Source: Acinetobacter pittii (lineage in GTDB: Bacteria > Pseudomonadota > Gammaproteobacteria > Pseudomonadales > Moraxellaceae). From it: a stretch of DNA of 64,000 nt. The notes beneath the pieces are model-generated. The model saw nothing but the letters and a program-made list of their open reading frames with translations, was not told the DNA's origin and searched no databases. Location: positions 2,604,001 through 2,668,000 of the forward strand of contig NZ_CP139286.1 in the NCBI RefSeq assembly GCF_034067285.1. The letters are read 5' to 3'. Made by a program: the position numbers and the translations under genes. Below, piece by piece: positions 53,034 through 62,636 of the stretch; the first letter of the stretch is position 1; each line of letters begins with the position of its first letter.

Positions 53034-55049
53034 ATGAAGCAGCACTTTCCTTTAAAAGATATCCAGCAAGAAAAGCGCATTTATCGAGGACGAATCTTTT
53101 TTGCCGTAGGTCTTGTTATCGTTTGCTTATTAGTGCTGATTAGCCGATACGCTTATCTGCAAATTTTCCACTATGACGAATTCTCAACTGCATCCGACAA
53201 AAACCGAATTCGCTTGCAGCCACTTCCACCTGCTCGTGGTTATATCTATGACAGAAATGGTGTCTTACTGGCAGATAACTACCCTGTTTTTACAGCAACT
53301 TTAAGTAAAACAGACGTAGAAGATGTTGATGGTGTGGTTGAACAACTACAACCTATTTTGGATTTAACACAAGAAGATATTGATCGTTTTAAAAGTCGTA
53401 TAAAAACTGCCCGTAAAACTGAACGTGTGGCAATTAAACTTAATTTGACTGAAGCAAATATTGCCAAATTTAGTGAGGCTAAATATAAATTTCCGGGTGT
53501 AAGAATTGAGACACAAATGACCCGTTATTATCCACATGGTGAATTATTTGCACATGTGATTGGTTATGTCGGGCGTATCAACGATAAAGAACTAAAAAGT
53601 ATTGATAAAGACTTATATGCTGGAACCAACCTGATTGGGAAGATTGGTGTTGAAAGAAGCTACGAAGATTTACTGCACGGTACACCCGGTTATGAATCTG
53701 TTGAGGCAGATGCCCATAGCAACGTATTACGCCATTTAGGCCGTAAAGACCCTACCCGCGGTAATGACCTCTATTTATCTTTAGATTACGGTTTACAAGT
53801 TGTCGCATCTCAACAGCTTGCAGGTCGTCGTGGAGCTATTGTCGCCATCGACCCTCGTACTGGCGAAATTCTAGCATTAGTGTCTAGCCCAAGCTTCAAC
53901 CCTAATTTGTTTGTGACAGGAATTAGCCATACTGACTATAGTTCACTGCGTGATAATTTAGATCAACCGCTTTATAACCGCGCTGTACAGGGTGTATATC
54001 CGCCCGGTTCTACCATTAAGCCAATGGAAGCTATGGGTGGTTTACACTACGGCATAGTGGACTGGTCAACAGCAATTTCTGACCCCGGTTATTTCCACCT
54101 ACCAGGTGATTCACATAAATTCCGTGACTGGAAAAAATCTGGTCATGGCATCGTCAACATGCATAAAGCCATTATTATGTCATGTGATACCTATTTCTAT
54201 ATTCTTGCCCATCAAATGGGTATTGATCAAATGAACCAATGGATGCGTCAATTCGGGTTTGGTCAAAAAACAGGTGTCGATTTACCAAGTGAAAGTGAAG
54301 GTCTTTATCCAAATCCTGAATGGAAAATGCGTACGCGTAAAGCGAAATGGATGAAGGGTGAAACTATTTCAGTCAGTATTGGGCAAGGTGCTTTTACAGC
54401 CACTCCGATACAACTTGCCATGGCAACTGCAATTACGGCAAACCATGGTTCCCATGTTACGCCTCATGTTTTACGCGCAACTCATGGTGCAAAACCATTT
54501 ACCGTACGTAATGCACCTGACGGCAAAATTAACTTTAACGGAACCGATGAAGACTGGATTCAAATGCGCGATGCCATGATTGATGTAATTCAGTCAGGTA
54601 CTGGTAGAGGTATTCGCACTCCTCTATATCAAATTGCAGGAAAAACAGGAACAGCACAGGTTAAGAGTATTGCGCAAGGTAAACGCTATAACGAAGCAGC
54701 CTTGAGCGAACGTCAGCTTGATCATGGTTTATTCGTTGGATTTGCCCCTGCCGATAAACCTGAAATCGCGATTGCCGTGATTTGGGAGAACGGCCGTCAT
54801 GGTGGTTCTGCTGCACAACTTGCACGACCTGTATTTGATTACTGGCTATTAACGCGTAAGAAAAATCCGATTCGCCCAGCAAATCACCAAGTCAATGGTG
54901 GACTAATGACAGCAGGAATTAAACCTGGTGAACTGCCAAGCGGCGGGGAAAGTTCTAGTCCAGCACCAGTGACTTCAAACAAGCCTGCAGCAGCATCAAC
55001 ACCACAAACGACTCCTGCTCGTCCTGCTACCAATGAGGTCGATGAATAA
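53034..55049 (+). CDS. mrdA: Penicillin-binding protein 2 (elongasome transpeptidase)
   Basis: 671-aa inner-membrane DD-transpeptidase for rod-shape growth. One transmembrane helix (about 20-42), a pedestal domain, then the penicillin-binding domain. The catalytic SxxK is in YPPGSTIKPMEA, the second motif region is MSCDTYFYI, and KTGTAQ is the third. A Ser/Pro/Thr-rich tail of about 50 residues follows the catalytic domain. Its usual partner rodA is not adjacent. It is followed by rsmD with a one-base stop/start overlap (TAATG). Confidence 0.95.
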   Translation: MKQHFPLKDIQQEKRIYRGRIFFAVGLVIVCLLVLISRYAYLQIFHYDEFSTASDKNRIRLQPLPPARGYIYDRNGVLLADNYPVFTATLSKTDVEDVDGVVEQLQPILDLTQEDIDRFKSRIKTARKTERVAIKLNLTEANIAKFSEAKYKFPGVRIETQMTRYYPHGELFAHVIGYVGRINDKELKSIDKDLYAGTNLIGKIGVERSYEDLLHGTPGYESVEADAHSNVLRHLGRKDPTRGNDLYLSLDYGLQVVASQQLAGRRGAIVAIDPRTGEILALVSSPSFNPNLFVTGISHTDYSSLRDNLDQPLYNRAVQGVYPPGSTIKPMEAMGGLHYGIVDWSTAISDPGYFHLPGDSHKFRDWKKSGHGIVNMHKAIIMSCDTYFYILAHQMGIDQMNQWMRQFGFGQKTGVDLPSESEGLYPNPEWKMRTRKAKWMKGETISVSIGQGAFTATPIQLAMATAITANHGSHVTPHVLRATHGAKPFTVRNAPDGKINFNGTDEDWIQMRDAMIDVIQSGTGRGIRTPLYQIAGKTGTAQVKSIAQGKRYNEAALSERQLDHGLFVGFAPADKPEIAIAVIWENGRHGGSAAQLARPVFDYWLLTRKKNPIRPANHQVNGGLMTAGIKPGELPSGGESSSPAPVTSNKPAAASTPQTTPARPATNEVDE

Positions 55050-55600
55050 TGAAAAATCAATTACGCATTATTGGAGGCGAATGGAAAAGACGAGTACTTC
55101 CCTTCGCTAGCATTGATGGTTTACGTCCAACTCCGGATAGAGTACGTGAAACTCTGTTTAACTGGCTCATGTGGGATATCCAAAATGCTCAGGTTCTCGA
55201 CATTTGTACAGGCTCTGGTGCATTAGGTTTTGAGGCATTGTCACGCGGGGCTGCTTCGGTTTATATGATTGAACCCGATAAGACGCAGGCAAAATTTTTA
55301 AAAGATAATATTGAACTCTTAAAAGCCCAAAACTGTCATTTGATTAATGCAACTGCTCAACAAGCTTTACCGCGTTTAAAAGAACAGTTTGATGTGGTTT
55401 TTTTAGATCCACCTTATAGTCTTGATTTATGGCAAGAGCTATCTAACTTGGCCGAGCCACATATTAAAAAAAATGGATATATTTATGTTGAAGCTGACCG
55501 AGATTTATCTCAGCTTCATCTTCCTACAACATGGCAACAGGTTAAAACAACAAAAGCTGGTACAGTTCACGCAGGGCTTTACCAAAAAATAAACCAATAA
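55049..55600 (+). CDS. rsmD: 16S rRNA (guanine-966-N2)-methyltransferase
   Basis: 183-aa Rossmann methyltransferase. RIIGGEWKRRVLPFA at the start, RPTPDRVRETLFNWL, SAM-binding DICTGSGALGFEALSRGA and catalytic VVFLDPPY are diagnostic of RsmD. It is translationally coupled to mrdA. Confidence 0.95.
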   Translation: MKNQLRIIGGEWKRRVLPFASIDGLRPTPDRVRETLFNWLMWDIQNAQVLDICTGSGALGFEALSRGAASVYMIEPDKTQAKFLKDNIELLKAQNCHLINATAQQALPRLKEQFDVVFLDPPYSLDLWQELSNLAEPHIKKNGYIYVEADRDLSQLHLPTTWQQVKTTKAGTVHAGLYQKINQ

Positions 55601-55625
55601 AAAGGTAGCGTTAAGCTACCTTTTT
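55601..55625. terminator. Convergent terminator rsmD / urease operon
   Basis: AAAGGTAGC, loop of five, GCTACCTTT plus TT. It begins directly after the rsmD stop and can also serve the leftward urease operon. Confidence 0.85.
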
Positions 55626-55640
55626 CGCTAAAAGCTTTAA

Positions 55641-56210
55641 TTAACTCAAACCAATCACTGCAACAACTGCTGCACAGGCACCAACAATTTTTTTGCCATA
55701 GGGCACATATCGTGTAAGCGCAGCACCCAATGCTAATCCACCACAATAAATTAAAGCCATAGCTGAAATCATACCAGTTACTAATGCCACGATATGCCCT
55801 GCGTGTGCTAACTCAACCCCATGAGCAATACCATGGAAGCTTGCAAGTAATGCCGCCGCTATAGGTAAAACCTTATTCGATTTTGTCCATAATGCAATTG
55901 CTGTAACCACTAAAGAAGCCACAATACCGTATTCAGCAACATTTACAGGGACTAAGCCTTGAGCACCTACTAAGAACCCTACAATTAAGGTCACGCTTAA
56001 AGTAATAACTCCAGCAATTTTCCACTGCTTAGCCGCTGACCACAATAAGACACCAAAACCCAAGGCCATGACTAAATGATCTAAGCCAGTAAAGGGATGA
56101 ATAAAGCCTGCCATGAATCCTGAATGTACGTGATCATGTCCTGGATGGGCCATTGCAAGTGCTGGCAATAAAGCAAGTAACCCTATGCCCCATTTTTTTA
56201 TGAAGTTCAT
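55641..56210 (-). CDS. ureJ: HupE/UreJ nickel-transport-like membrane protein
   Basis: 189-aa inner-membrane protein with a cleaved signal (MAHPGHDHVHSG begins the mature part) and about six helices. HPFTGLDHLVMALGFGVLL and HGIAHGVEL carry the conserved His/Asp residues thought to bind nickel. It is last in the urease operon, which supports nickel (secondary) uptake for urease. Confidence 0.9.
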   Translation of the reverse strand: MNFIKKWGIGLLALLPALAMAHPGHDHVHSGFMAGFIHPFTGLDHLVMALGFGVLLWSAAKQWKIAGVITLSVTLIVGFLVGAQGLVPVNVAEYGIVASLVVTAIALWTKSNKVLPIAAALLASFHGIAHGVELAHAGHIVALVTGMISAMALIYCGGLALGAALTRYVPYGKKIVGACAAVVAVIGLS

Positions 56211-56219
56211 AATGTCTCC

Positions 56220-56834
56220 TTAAGCTTTAAACAGCCCTTGTTTCTCAATAAATTGGATAATTTCTTCAAGACCATCTTGTGTTTTCATGTTTGAAAATAA
56301 GAATGGCTTTTCTCCGCGCATGCGTTTTGCATCTTGATCCATCACATCAAGATTTGCACCTACCATTGGCGCAAGGTCAGTTTTATTAATAATGAGTAAA
56401 TCTGACTTGGTAATACCCGGCCCACCTTTACGAGGAATTTTTTCACCACCAGCCACATCAATCACATATAAAGTTAAATCAGAAAGTTCAGGGCTAAATG
56501 TCGCTGCCAAATTATCACCACCACTTTCAATGATAATAAGCTCTAATCCTTCGAATTTTTCACACAAATCATCAATTGCAGCCAAGTTAATTGAAGCATC
56601 TTCACGAATAGCTGTGTGCGGGCAACCACCAGTTTCTACCCCCACAATACGATCTGGTGACATCGCCTCATTACGGGTTAAGAAGTTTGAATCTTCTTTG
56701 GTGTAAATATCATTTGTCACCACAGCCATATTGTATTTATTACGCAAGGCTAAACATAAATTAAGTGTAAGTGCTGTTTTACCCGAACCTACTGGTCCGC
56801 CAATTCCAACTCGTAATGGACTACGCTCTGTCAT
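56220..56834 (-). CDS. ureG: Urease accessory GTPase UreG
   Basis: 204-aa SIMIBI GTPase that supplies nickel to apo-urease. P-loop [35 protein letters not shown] (CPH nickel motif), [16 protein letters not shown] and the specificity motif INKTDLAP are all intact. Confidence 0.97.
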   Translation of the reverse strand: MTERSPLRVGIGGPVGSGKTALTLNLCLALRNKYNMAVVTNDIYTKEDSNFLTRNEAMSPDRIVGVETGGCPHTAIREDASINLAAIDDLCEKFEGLELIIIESGGDNLAATFSPELSDLTLYVIDVAGGEKIPRKGGPGITKSDLLIINKTDLAPMVGANLDVMDQDAKRMRGEKPFLFSNMKTQDGLEEIIQFIEKQGLFKA

Positions 56835-56858
56835 GATTTTATCCTTTTTTTCCTAAAC

Positions 56859-57524
56859 TTAAGATCTGAATAACCGTGAATATTGTGTTTCGTGTTTCAT
56901 GCTCAGCATGGCATAACGAGGTAAAGCACTGCTCAATTGCTCATCTTTGAGTTTCAAAGCTTTCTCTACCGCCTGCGGAACCAAACCATGCAAATGCCAT
57001 AAAATTCTTTGTCCAGCCATTTGGCCTAATGGGACAGTTTTTACTGCTGCTAAAACCTGATTTTCTAACACAGTAAAGGTATAAGCCGTAAGTACATCCA
57101 TGTCGTTGAGTTCGAGTCGGCCACAGAGCTGTGCATAGACAGGCACAAAACCAAACTGCTTTTTAACCTCAACTGTTTTCTTTAAAACATCTTTAATCCA
57201 TGCATTTAAAGAAAATGCTAATTGCTGAGTTTCAGCGAGCAGCTCTTTACTTTCTCGGCTGGCCTTATACAAATTTGCCCAAACCAAGAACTCTTCTAAG
57301 TCATCATGATGCTGCATGAGACGCTTTAATATAGGCAACTCAAACCTCACCAACAGCATCTCAAGTACTTCTTCAAAGTAAGCAATCGCCGAGGTTTCAT
57401 CATGTATTAAGCCAATATCAATGGCTGTTTCTACACCTTGTGAATAGCAATACGCTCCAACTGGCAATGCCGTAGAAGACAGTGTCAGTAATTGAAGTAA
57501 TTGTGCGGCACTATGAATGGACAT
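56859..57524 (-). CDS. ureF: Urease accessory protein UreF
   Basis: 221-aa alpha-helical chaperone acting with UreD(H) and Ure[21 protein letters not shown] and the C-terminal [19 protein letters not shown] match UreF. It overlaps ureE by 14 bp. Confidence 0.94.
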   Translation of the reverse strand: MSIHSAAQLLQLLTLSSTALPVGAYCYSQGVETAIDIGLIHDETSAIAYFEEVLEMLLVRFELPILKRLMQHHDDLEEFLVWANLYKASRESKELLAETQQLAFSLNAWIKDVLKKTVEVKKQFGFVPVYAQLCGRLELNDMDVLTAYTFTVLENQVLAAVKTVPLGQMAGQRILWHLHGLVPQAVEKALKLKDEQLSSALPRYAMLSMKHETQYSRLFRS

Positions 57525-57993
57525 GGTGCAAAGCTTTAATTGGGCTTAAACGATGGTCATGACTATGCTGTGCATAGGCACCGCTTTCAGGTTCAAACGG
57601 ATAATCAGTTTCTGTCACCGTAAGTCCTAGACCTTCTACCATTTCTGCAAGGACATGATCAGGCTCAAAATACAAAGCTCTAGGTGTTAACATTAATGGC
57701 ACATGTCGGTTACCTAAGTGATAGGCAGCTTTAAGTAAATCAAAATCGGTTTGAGCAATAACTTGCATCAAACGCTCAGGCTTGGCATCAACACGCAATA
57801 CATCACCTTCTTGCGTTGCAATATATGAGCCACTACGCAAAATACCTGTACGCGGTAAGTCAGCACCAATATCTATGCCACTTGCTAAAGCTGCCCGAAA
57901 CCGTGATTTTTGACGTGTATCAAAAGTCAGTTCAACCGTTTCAAATGTCTGATCAGGAGAAATATCTTCAAGACGTTGGGTATAGATTTTCAT
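57511..57993 (-). CDS. ureE: Urease accessory metallochaperone UreE
   Basis: 160-aa nickel chaperone. The N-terminal peptide-binding domain includes [20 protein letters not shown]; the metal-binding domain has [13 protein letters not shown] (conserved His). The C-terminus has several His ([17 protein letters not shown]), a modest nickel-binding tail. Confidence 0.94.
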   Translation of the reverse strand: MKIYTQRLEDISPDQTFETVELTFDTRQKSRFRAALASGIDIGADLPRTGILRSGSYIATQEGDVLRVDAKPERLMQVIAQTDFDLLKAAYHLGNRHVPLMLTPRALYFEPDHVLAEMVEGLGLTVTETDYPFEPESGAYAQHSHDHRLSPIKALHHVHS

Positions 57994-58063
57994 TTAATTT
58001 CTCTCTCCTTATTTGTTTCTTTCACATCTAAAATCATGAGGAAAATTACCTCGATGAAACTCA

Positions 58064-59764
58064 TCAAAATAAGAAATAGCGCTGAGCCATGGGTAACACA
58101 TCAGCAGGTTCACATGTTAATAACTCACCATCCGCCCGCACCTCGTAAGTCTCAGGATGAACCTGCATAACCGGACAATATGTGTTGTGTTTCATATCAG
58201 CTTTGCTAATGGCGCGAGTGTTTTTACATGGGCTAATTAACTTTTTAAGATTTAATTTTTCAGCAACTTTTTCATCGATTGCTGCTTGGGATAAAAAGGT
58301 AATACAGGTGTTATGTACACCACGAGGATAGGCGCCAAACATTGGACGATAATGCACAGGTTGAGGTGTCGGAATTGAAGCATTAATGTCACCCATCGGT
58401 GCCGCTGCAATCATGCCTCCTTTAATAATCATGGAGGGTTTCACGCCAAAAAAGGCAGGCTTCCATAACACCAAATCAGCAAGTTTCCCAACCTCAATCG
58501 AACCGATTTCATGACTTAAACCATGGGTAATTGCTGGGTTAATTGTATATTTGGCAATGTAGCGTTTAACGCGATTATTATCATGGAACTCATTGTCACC
58601 CTCTAAAGGGCCACGTTGAATTTTCATTTTATGAGCCGTTTGCCAAGTACGTATAATCACTTCACCCACGCGGCCCATCGCCTGAGAGTCAGAGGACATC
58701 ATGGCAATAGCACCTAAGTCTTGCAGGATATCTTCAGCAGCAATGGTTTCACGGCGAATACGACTTTCTGCAAAAGCAATATCTTCAGCAATTGCCGGGT
58801 CTAAATGATGGCAAACCATGAGCATATCTAAATGCTCATCAATGGTATTAATCGTATAAGGGCGTGTTGGATTAGTAGAAGACGGTAATACATTACTTTG
58901 TCCGATTGCCTTTAAGATATCGGGTGCATGTCCACCCCCAGCGCCTTCGGTATGGTATGTATGAATTGTACGATCTTTAAATGCAGCGAGGGTCTCTTCT
59001 AAAAAACCACCTTCATTTAAAGTATCTGTATGAATAGCGACCTGCACATCAAACTCATCCGCTACACTCAAACAGTTATTAATGGCTGCCGGTGTTGAGC
59101 CCCAATCTTCATGTAGTTTTAACCCGATTACCCCAGCTTTAATTTGCTCACGAATTGGGTCTGGCAAACTCAAATTACCTTTGCCCAATAGGCCAATATT
59201 CATAGGCAAATCATCAATGGCTTGCAACATGGTTGCAATATGCCAAGGCCCCGGAGTCACTGTCGTTGCCGAAGTTCCTGCCGCAGGTCCAGTCCCGCCA
59301 CCCACCATAGTTGTTGTACCCGACATTAGTGCAGTTTCAACTTGCTGCGGGCAAATCCAGTGAATATGAGTATCAATACCACCCGCTGTTAAAATTTGTC
59401 CTTCACCTGCAATCACTTCTGTTGCAGCGCCTAAAGGGATGGTAATGTCTGGTTGAATATCTGGATTTCCAGCTTTTCCTATTTTCCAAATTCGGCCATT
59501 TTTTAAGCCCACGTCAGCTTTAACAATTCCCCACCAATCCACAATTAAAGCATTGGTAATGACCGTGTCAGCAACTTCATCAGCTAAAAGTTGAGATTGT
59601 CCCATTCCATCACGAATGACTTTGCCACCGCCAAATTTAACTTCTTCACCATAGGTCGTTAAGTCTTGCTCAACCTCAATAAAAAGCTCTGTATCAGCCA
59701 AGCGAATACGATCACCAACCGTTGGACCAAACATCTCAGCATATGCACGACGTGACATTTTCAT
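58064..59764 (-). CDS. ureC: Urease alpha subunit
   Basis: 566-aa catalytic subunit hydrolysing urea to ammonia and carbamate. Nickel ligands appear in [13 protein letters not shown], the carbamylated Lys in [14 protein letters not shown], and His residues in [13 protein letters not shown] and [14 protein letters not shown]. The mobile flap is [15 protein letters not shown] with the active-site Cys. The length is canonical (567 in Klebsiella). Confidence 0.98.
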   Translation of the reverse strand: MKMSRRAYAEMFGPTVGDRIRLADTELFIEVEQDLTTYGEEVKFGGGKVIRDGMGQSQLLADEVADTVITNALIVDWWGIVKADVGLKNGRIWKIGKAGNPDIQPDITIPLGAATEVIAGEGQILTAGGIDTHIHWICPQQVETALMSGTTTMVGGGTGPAAGTSATTVTPGPWHIATMLQAIDDLPMNIGLLGKGNLSLPDPIREQIKAGVIGLKLHEDWGSTPAAINNCLSVADEFDVQVAIHTDTLNEGGFLEETLAAFKDRTIHTYHTEGAGGGHAPDILKAIGQSNVLPSSTNPTRPYTINTIDEHLDMLMVCHHLDPAIAEDIAFAESRIRRETIAAEDILQDLGAIAMMSSDSQAMGRVGEVIIRTWQTAHKMKIQRGPLEGDNEFHDNNRVKRYIAKYTINPAITHGLSHEIGSIEVGKLADLVLWKPAFFGVKPSMIIKGGMIAAAPMGDINASIPTPQPVHYRPMFGAYPRGVHNTCITFLSQAAIDEKVAEKLNLKKLISPCKNTRAISKADMKHNTYCPVMQVHPETYEVRADGELLTCEPADVLPMAQRYFLF

Positions 59765-59801
59765 AACTTATTACTCATCTCTTTCATTATCATTGTTATG
59801 T

Positions 59802-60110
59802 CTAGTCCAGCTTGCCCATGACTCGGCCTGCAAAACCATATACTTCTCGTTTACCCGCTAAAGCAACAAGTTCTACTTCCCGACTTTGTCCCGGTTCAAA
59901 ACGTATTGCTGTGCCTGCCGCGATATTTAATCGAAAGCCTTTCGCCATTTCGCGATCAAACTGTAATGCATCATTTGCTTCATAAAAATGAAAATGCGAC
60001 CCTACCTGAATGGGCCGATCGCCAATGTTGGCAACTACAACTTTTAAAATTTGCCGTCCAACATTCAATTCAATATCAGCATCTGGAGTAATGATTTCAC
60101 CGGGAACCAT
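59802..60110 (-). CDS. ureB: Urease beta subunit
   Basis: 102-aa structural subunit. [15 protein letters not shown] at the N-terminus, [20 protein letters not shown] and [20 protein letters not shown] are typical. It is separate from ureA, as in Klebsiella-type three-subunit ureases. Confidence 0.96.
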   Translation of the reverse strand: MVPGEIITPDADIELNVGRQILKVVVANIGDRPIQVGSHFHFYEANDALQFDREMAKGFRLNIAAGTAIRFEPGQSREVELVALAGKREVYGFAGRVMGKLD

Positions 60111-60121
60111 AAACGCTCCTT

Positions 60122-60424
60122 TTATACGATTGGTTGATGAACAGTGACTAATTTTGAACCATCAGGAAAAGTTGCCTCGACCTGAACCTCGGCAATCATT
60201 TCTGGCACACCATCCATCACATCTTCACGCTTTAATAAAGTTGTTCCGTAATGCATTAAGTCGCTCACCGTCATGCCATCTCGCGCGCCTTCCAGCAAAG
60301 CAGCAGAAATAAAAGCTATCGCTTCCGGATAATTCAGTTTCAAGCCACGAGCTTTACGACGCTCAGCCACTAAACCAGCGGTAAAAATAAGTAATTTATC
60401 TTTCTCTGTTGGATTGAGTTCCAT
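60122..60424 (-). CDS. ureA: Urease gamma subunit
   Basis: 100-aa subunit beginning [20 protein letters not shown] and containing [17 protein letters not shown] and [20 protein letters not shown]. Eleven bp upstream of ureB on the same strand. Confidence 0.97.
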   Translation of the reverse strand: MELNPTEKDKLLIFTAGLVAERRKARGLKLNYPEAIAFISAALLEGARDGMTVSDLMHYGTTLLKREDVMDGVPEMIAEVQVEATFPDGSKLVTVHQPIV

Positions 60425-60524
60425 ATCTCTTTCCTAAATTGCATTTATATTCTTTAAGCAAAATGCATGCTCAAAAGCAGCATACGTGTTTTAACTGTTT
60501 TTAAAATACGCAATTTAACGTAAC

Positions 60525-61400
60525 TTAGGTTTTCCAAATCCTTGGAAATTCTTCATCTAAATCAAACCAATAACGTCTTAATCTTGCTCTTATAGCTGCA
60601 AAAGCATCATGGCAATGTCGAACATCATTTCCCAAGAAACGCGCACAAACCACATCATCTAAAAGTGTTAAAGTTACAGGCGCTTGCATACGCATCATTA
60701 ATTCACGAATGAGTTCGAGCTGTTGTTCTAAATAAAATGAAGACCGATATTGCTCAGGTGGCACAGCCCAAAAGCTTCCCATCACGGCTTGATTATTCAT
60801 ACCTAAACATGAACGAAGCCAGCGATCTTCCCCTTCAAAAAACAGTGTGTCTGCGACCAATAATTTTTGTTCTCGCCACAATTTAAATTGGTTGTGGTAG
60901 CTTCCCTGCACAAAACGCTCAGCACGTGCCTGCCGCCCCAGTACCAACATATCCCATCCAATAAAACTGGCAGCATGGTCAAGATGAATATGAGTTTCTG
61001 AGTGTGCTAGAGCCCCATCAAATAACATAGATTCCTGCGGAACCCACTCCAAAATAGACTGATCTCGTACATGAAGATGAATATGCTGAAAGGCCTGCTT
61101 TCCATTGGTTTTGTACCATTTTCCCGCACCTGGAGTAGTTACTACCGCATGAGCTTGATCTTTGGTTTCGATTTGAAAAGTAAGATGATCTCCTCCAGCA
61201 ATACCAGCGGGTGGATGTACAATAATGGCGTGACATATACCTGTTTTTTCAGGCCAGAGCATTTTTTGCACCCTTACAGGGCCATAATGCTTTCTATGAT
61301 TCATTATGGTGCGTGAATTTTCAAAACAAAATCCGAGCTCTAATTGCGCATACCAAAATGGTGCTAAAGAGTTTTTTGAAAACGTTTGTACCTGATTCAT
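60525..61400 (-). CDS. ureD: Urease accessory protein UreD
   Basis: 291-aa scaffold (UreD/UreH) recruiting UreF and UreG to apo-urease. [34 protein letters not shown] and [20 protein letters not shown] are family motifs. It is first in the operon, 100 bp before ureA, so an internal promoter for ureA is possible. Confidence 0.94.
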   Translation of the reverse strand: MNQVQTFSKNSLAPFWYAQLELGFCFENSRTIMNHRKHYGPVRVQKMLWPEKTGICHAIIVHPPAGIAGGDHLTFQIETKDQAHAVVTTPGAGKWYKTNGKQAFQHIHLHVRDQSILEWVPQESMLFDGALAHSETHIHLDHAASFIGWDMLVLGRQARAERFVQGSYHNQFKLWREQKLLVADTLFFEGEDRWLRSCLGMNNQAVMGSFWAVPPEQYRSSFYLEQQLELIRELMMRMQAPVTLTLLDDVVCARFLGNDVRHCHDAFAAIRARLRRYWFDLDEEFPRIWKT

Positions 61401-61601
61401 TCTGGTTCATATGTTCAAAATAAGTGCTTAAACTTATAAGCAAAATACGCACCAAATATAAAAATAAGCCAAATGATAAAATTAGATACAATTTTTCGAT
61501 TTTAATGAGTTAAAAAATCATCAATGTCTAACATAAAACCACAGTAACTCATGGAATTATTTATACAATAGCGCCCACCGTTGCTTCCATACTTGCTCTC
61601 C
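61401..61601. promoter_or_regulatory. Divergent region ureD / small lipoprotein
   Basis: 201-bp AT-rich gap that must contain the urease operon promoter (leftward) and the lipoprotein promoter (rightward). No operator is recognised. Confidence 0.35.
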
Positions 61602-61925
61602 ATGAAACTTTTTTTCGTGTTAACGCCACTTGTCTTTTTAACTGGGTGTATTTTTGGCCAATCTAGTGAGGTCAAACGTGCAGAGAAAATTCTGCATAAT
61701 TTTGAATGTAAAAATGTTGAGACAAGCCAGATTGCAACAAGTTCTATTAATTCTTATTACCAACAATCTTTGGCGGTAAGCAAAGAAAAAGCGACTTCAT
61801 ATGTAGAGAGCTACAAGAATGGTGAAGAACTATTCGACATGCCACTAGATGAAGTTTTAAAGCAACAATATCAACTTTATAAATCAGCTTGTGATTCTTT
61901 AGGTGGAGTTTCTTCTCAACCTTAA
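61602..61925 (+). CDS. Small lipoprotein of unknown function
   Basis: 107 aa. Signal MKLFFVLTPLVFLTGC with lipobox LTGC; the mature part is helical and contains two further Cys (NFECKNV and KSACDSL). No family recognised. The ATG at 61602 begins a proper lipoprotein signal; an in-frame TTG at 61581 would add seven residues without purpose. Confidence 0.75.
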   Translation: MKLFFVLTPLVFLTGCIFGQSSEVKRAEKILHNFECKNVETSQIATSSINSYYQQSLAVSKEKATSYVESYKNGEELFDMPLDEVLKQQYQLYKSACDSLGGVSSQP

Positions 61926-61933
61926 TATATACG

Positions 61934-61975
61934 GGTATCCATTAACTTTTTTCGTGGATACCTTGTTTTTCTTTT
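61934..61975 (+). terminator. Intrinsic terminator after the small lipoprotein
   Basis: GGTATCCA, 13-base loop, TGGATACC, then TTGTTTTTCTTTTT. Confidence 0.8.
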
Positions 61976-62113
61976 TAACCATTACTCCCCGATCAAAAAT
62001 TACTCACTTTACCTTTTATTATAATTAAATTACATACTTAAACTTTTATTTAGCTCTTATATTTCATAGCCTGTTTACTTGTTTTTTATTTATTTTCCGA
62101 GGTTTAGATCATC

Positions 62114-62581
62114 ATGAAAAAAACATTATTATCAGTAGCACTCTTAAGTATCCTCCTTGCCGCTTGTAGCAAAAATGAAAATAAAGCCGACACGACTCAA
62201 GCATCTGCTCCTGCACAAACGACCGAAGCAAATAACAATGCTGTAGATAGCGCGCACACAGCGGAAAACTCACTCGATTGGGACGGTACATATAAAGGTA
62301 CCCTCCCATGTGCAGACTGTGAAGGTATTAAAACTGAATTAGAACTTAAAGATGATAAAACCTATGAGCTGACTGAAACTTATATTGGTAAAGGTGATAC
62401 CAACCCATTTGAAACCCATGGTACCTTTACTTTCGACAAAGATAATACGTCAGTCATTACCTTAGATGATAAAGGCCAAAACCGTAAATTCTTTATTGGT
62501 GAAAACACTGCAACTGCTTTAGATATGGAAGGTAAAAAAGTTGAAGGCTCTTTAGCTGAACACTATGTTTTGAAAAAATAA
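62114..62581 (+). CDS. NlpE-like lipoprotein (copper/envelope stress)
   Basis: 155 aa. Lipobox LAAC (Cys about 19), an Ala/Thr/Asn-rich linker, then an NlpE N-terminal-type domain with WDGTYKGTLPCADCEGIKTE (CxxC motif), ELTETYIGKGD and HGTFTFDKDNTSVITLDD. The second (OB-fold) domain of E. coli NlpE is missing. In E. coli NlpE signals to Cpx and affects copper tolerance; whether that applies here is unknown. Confidence 0.85.
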   Translation: MKKTLLSVALLSILLAACSKNENKADTTQASAPAQTTEANNNAVDSAHTAENSLDWDGTYKGTLPCADCEGIKTELELKDDKTYELTETYIGKGDTNPFETHGTFTFDKDNTSVITLDDKGQNRKFFIGENTATALDMEGKKVEGSLAEHYVLKK

Positions 62582-62593
62582 TTTTTAATAATT

Positions 62594-62623
62594 AAAAAAC
62601 CCGCTCATTTGAGCGGGTTTTTT
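62594..62623. terminator. Bidirectional terminator nlpE-like / aceA
   Basis: AAAAAACCCGCTC, loop ATTT, GAGCGGGTTTTTT, between two convergent genes. Confidence 0.92.
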
Positions 62624-62636
62624 GATGAATCAATTC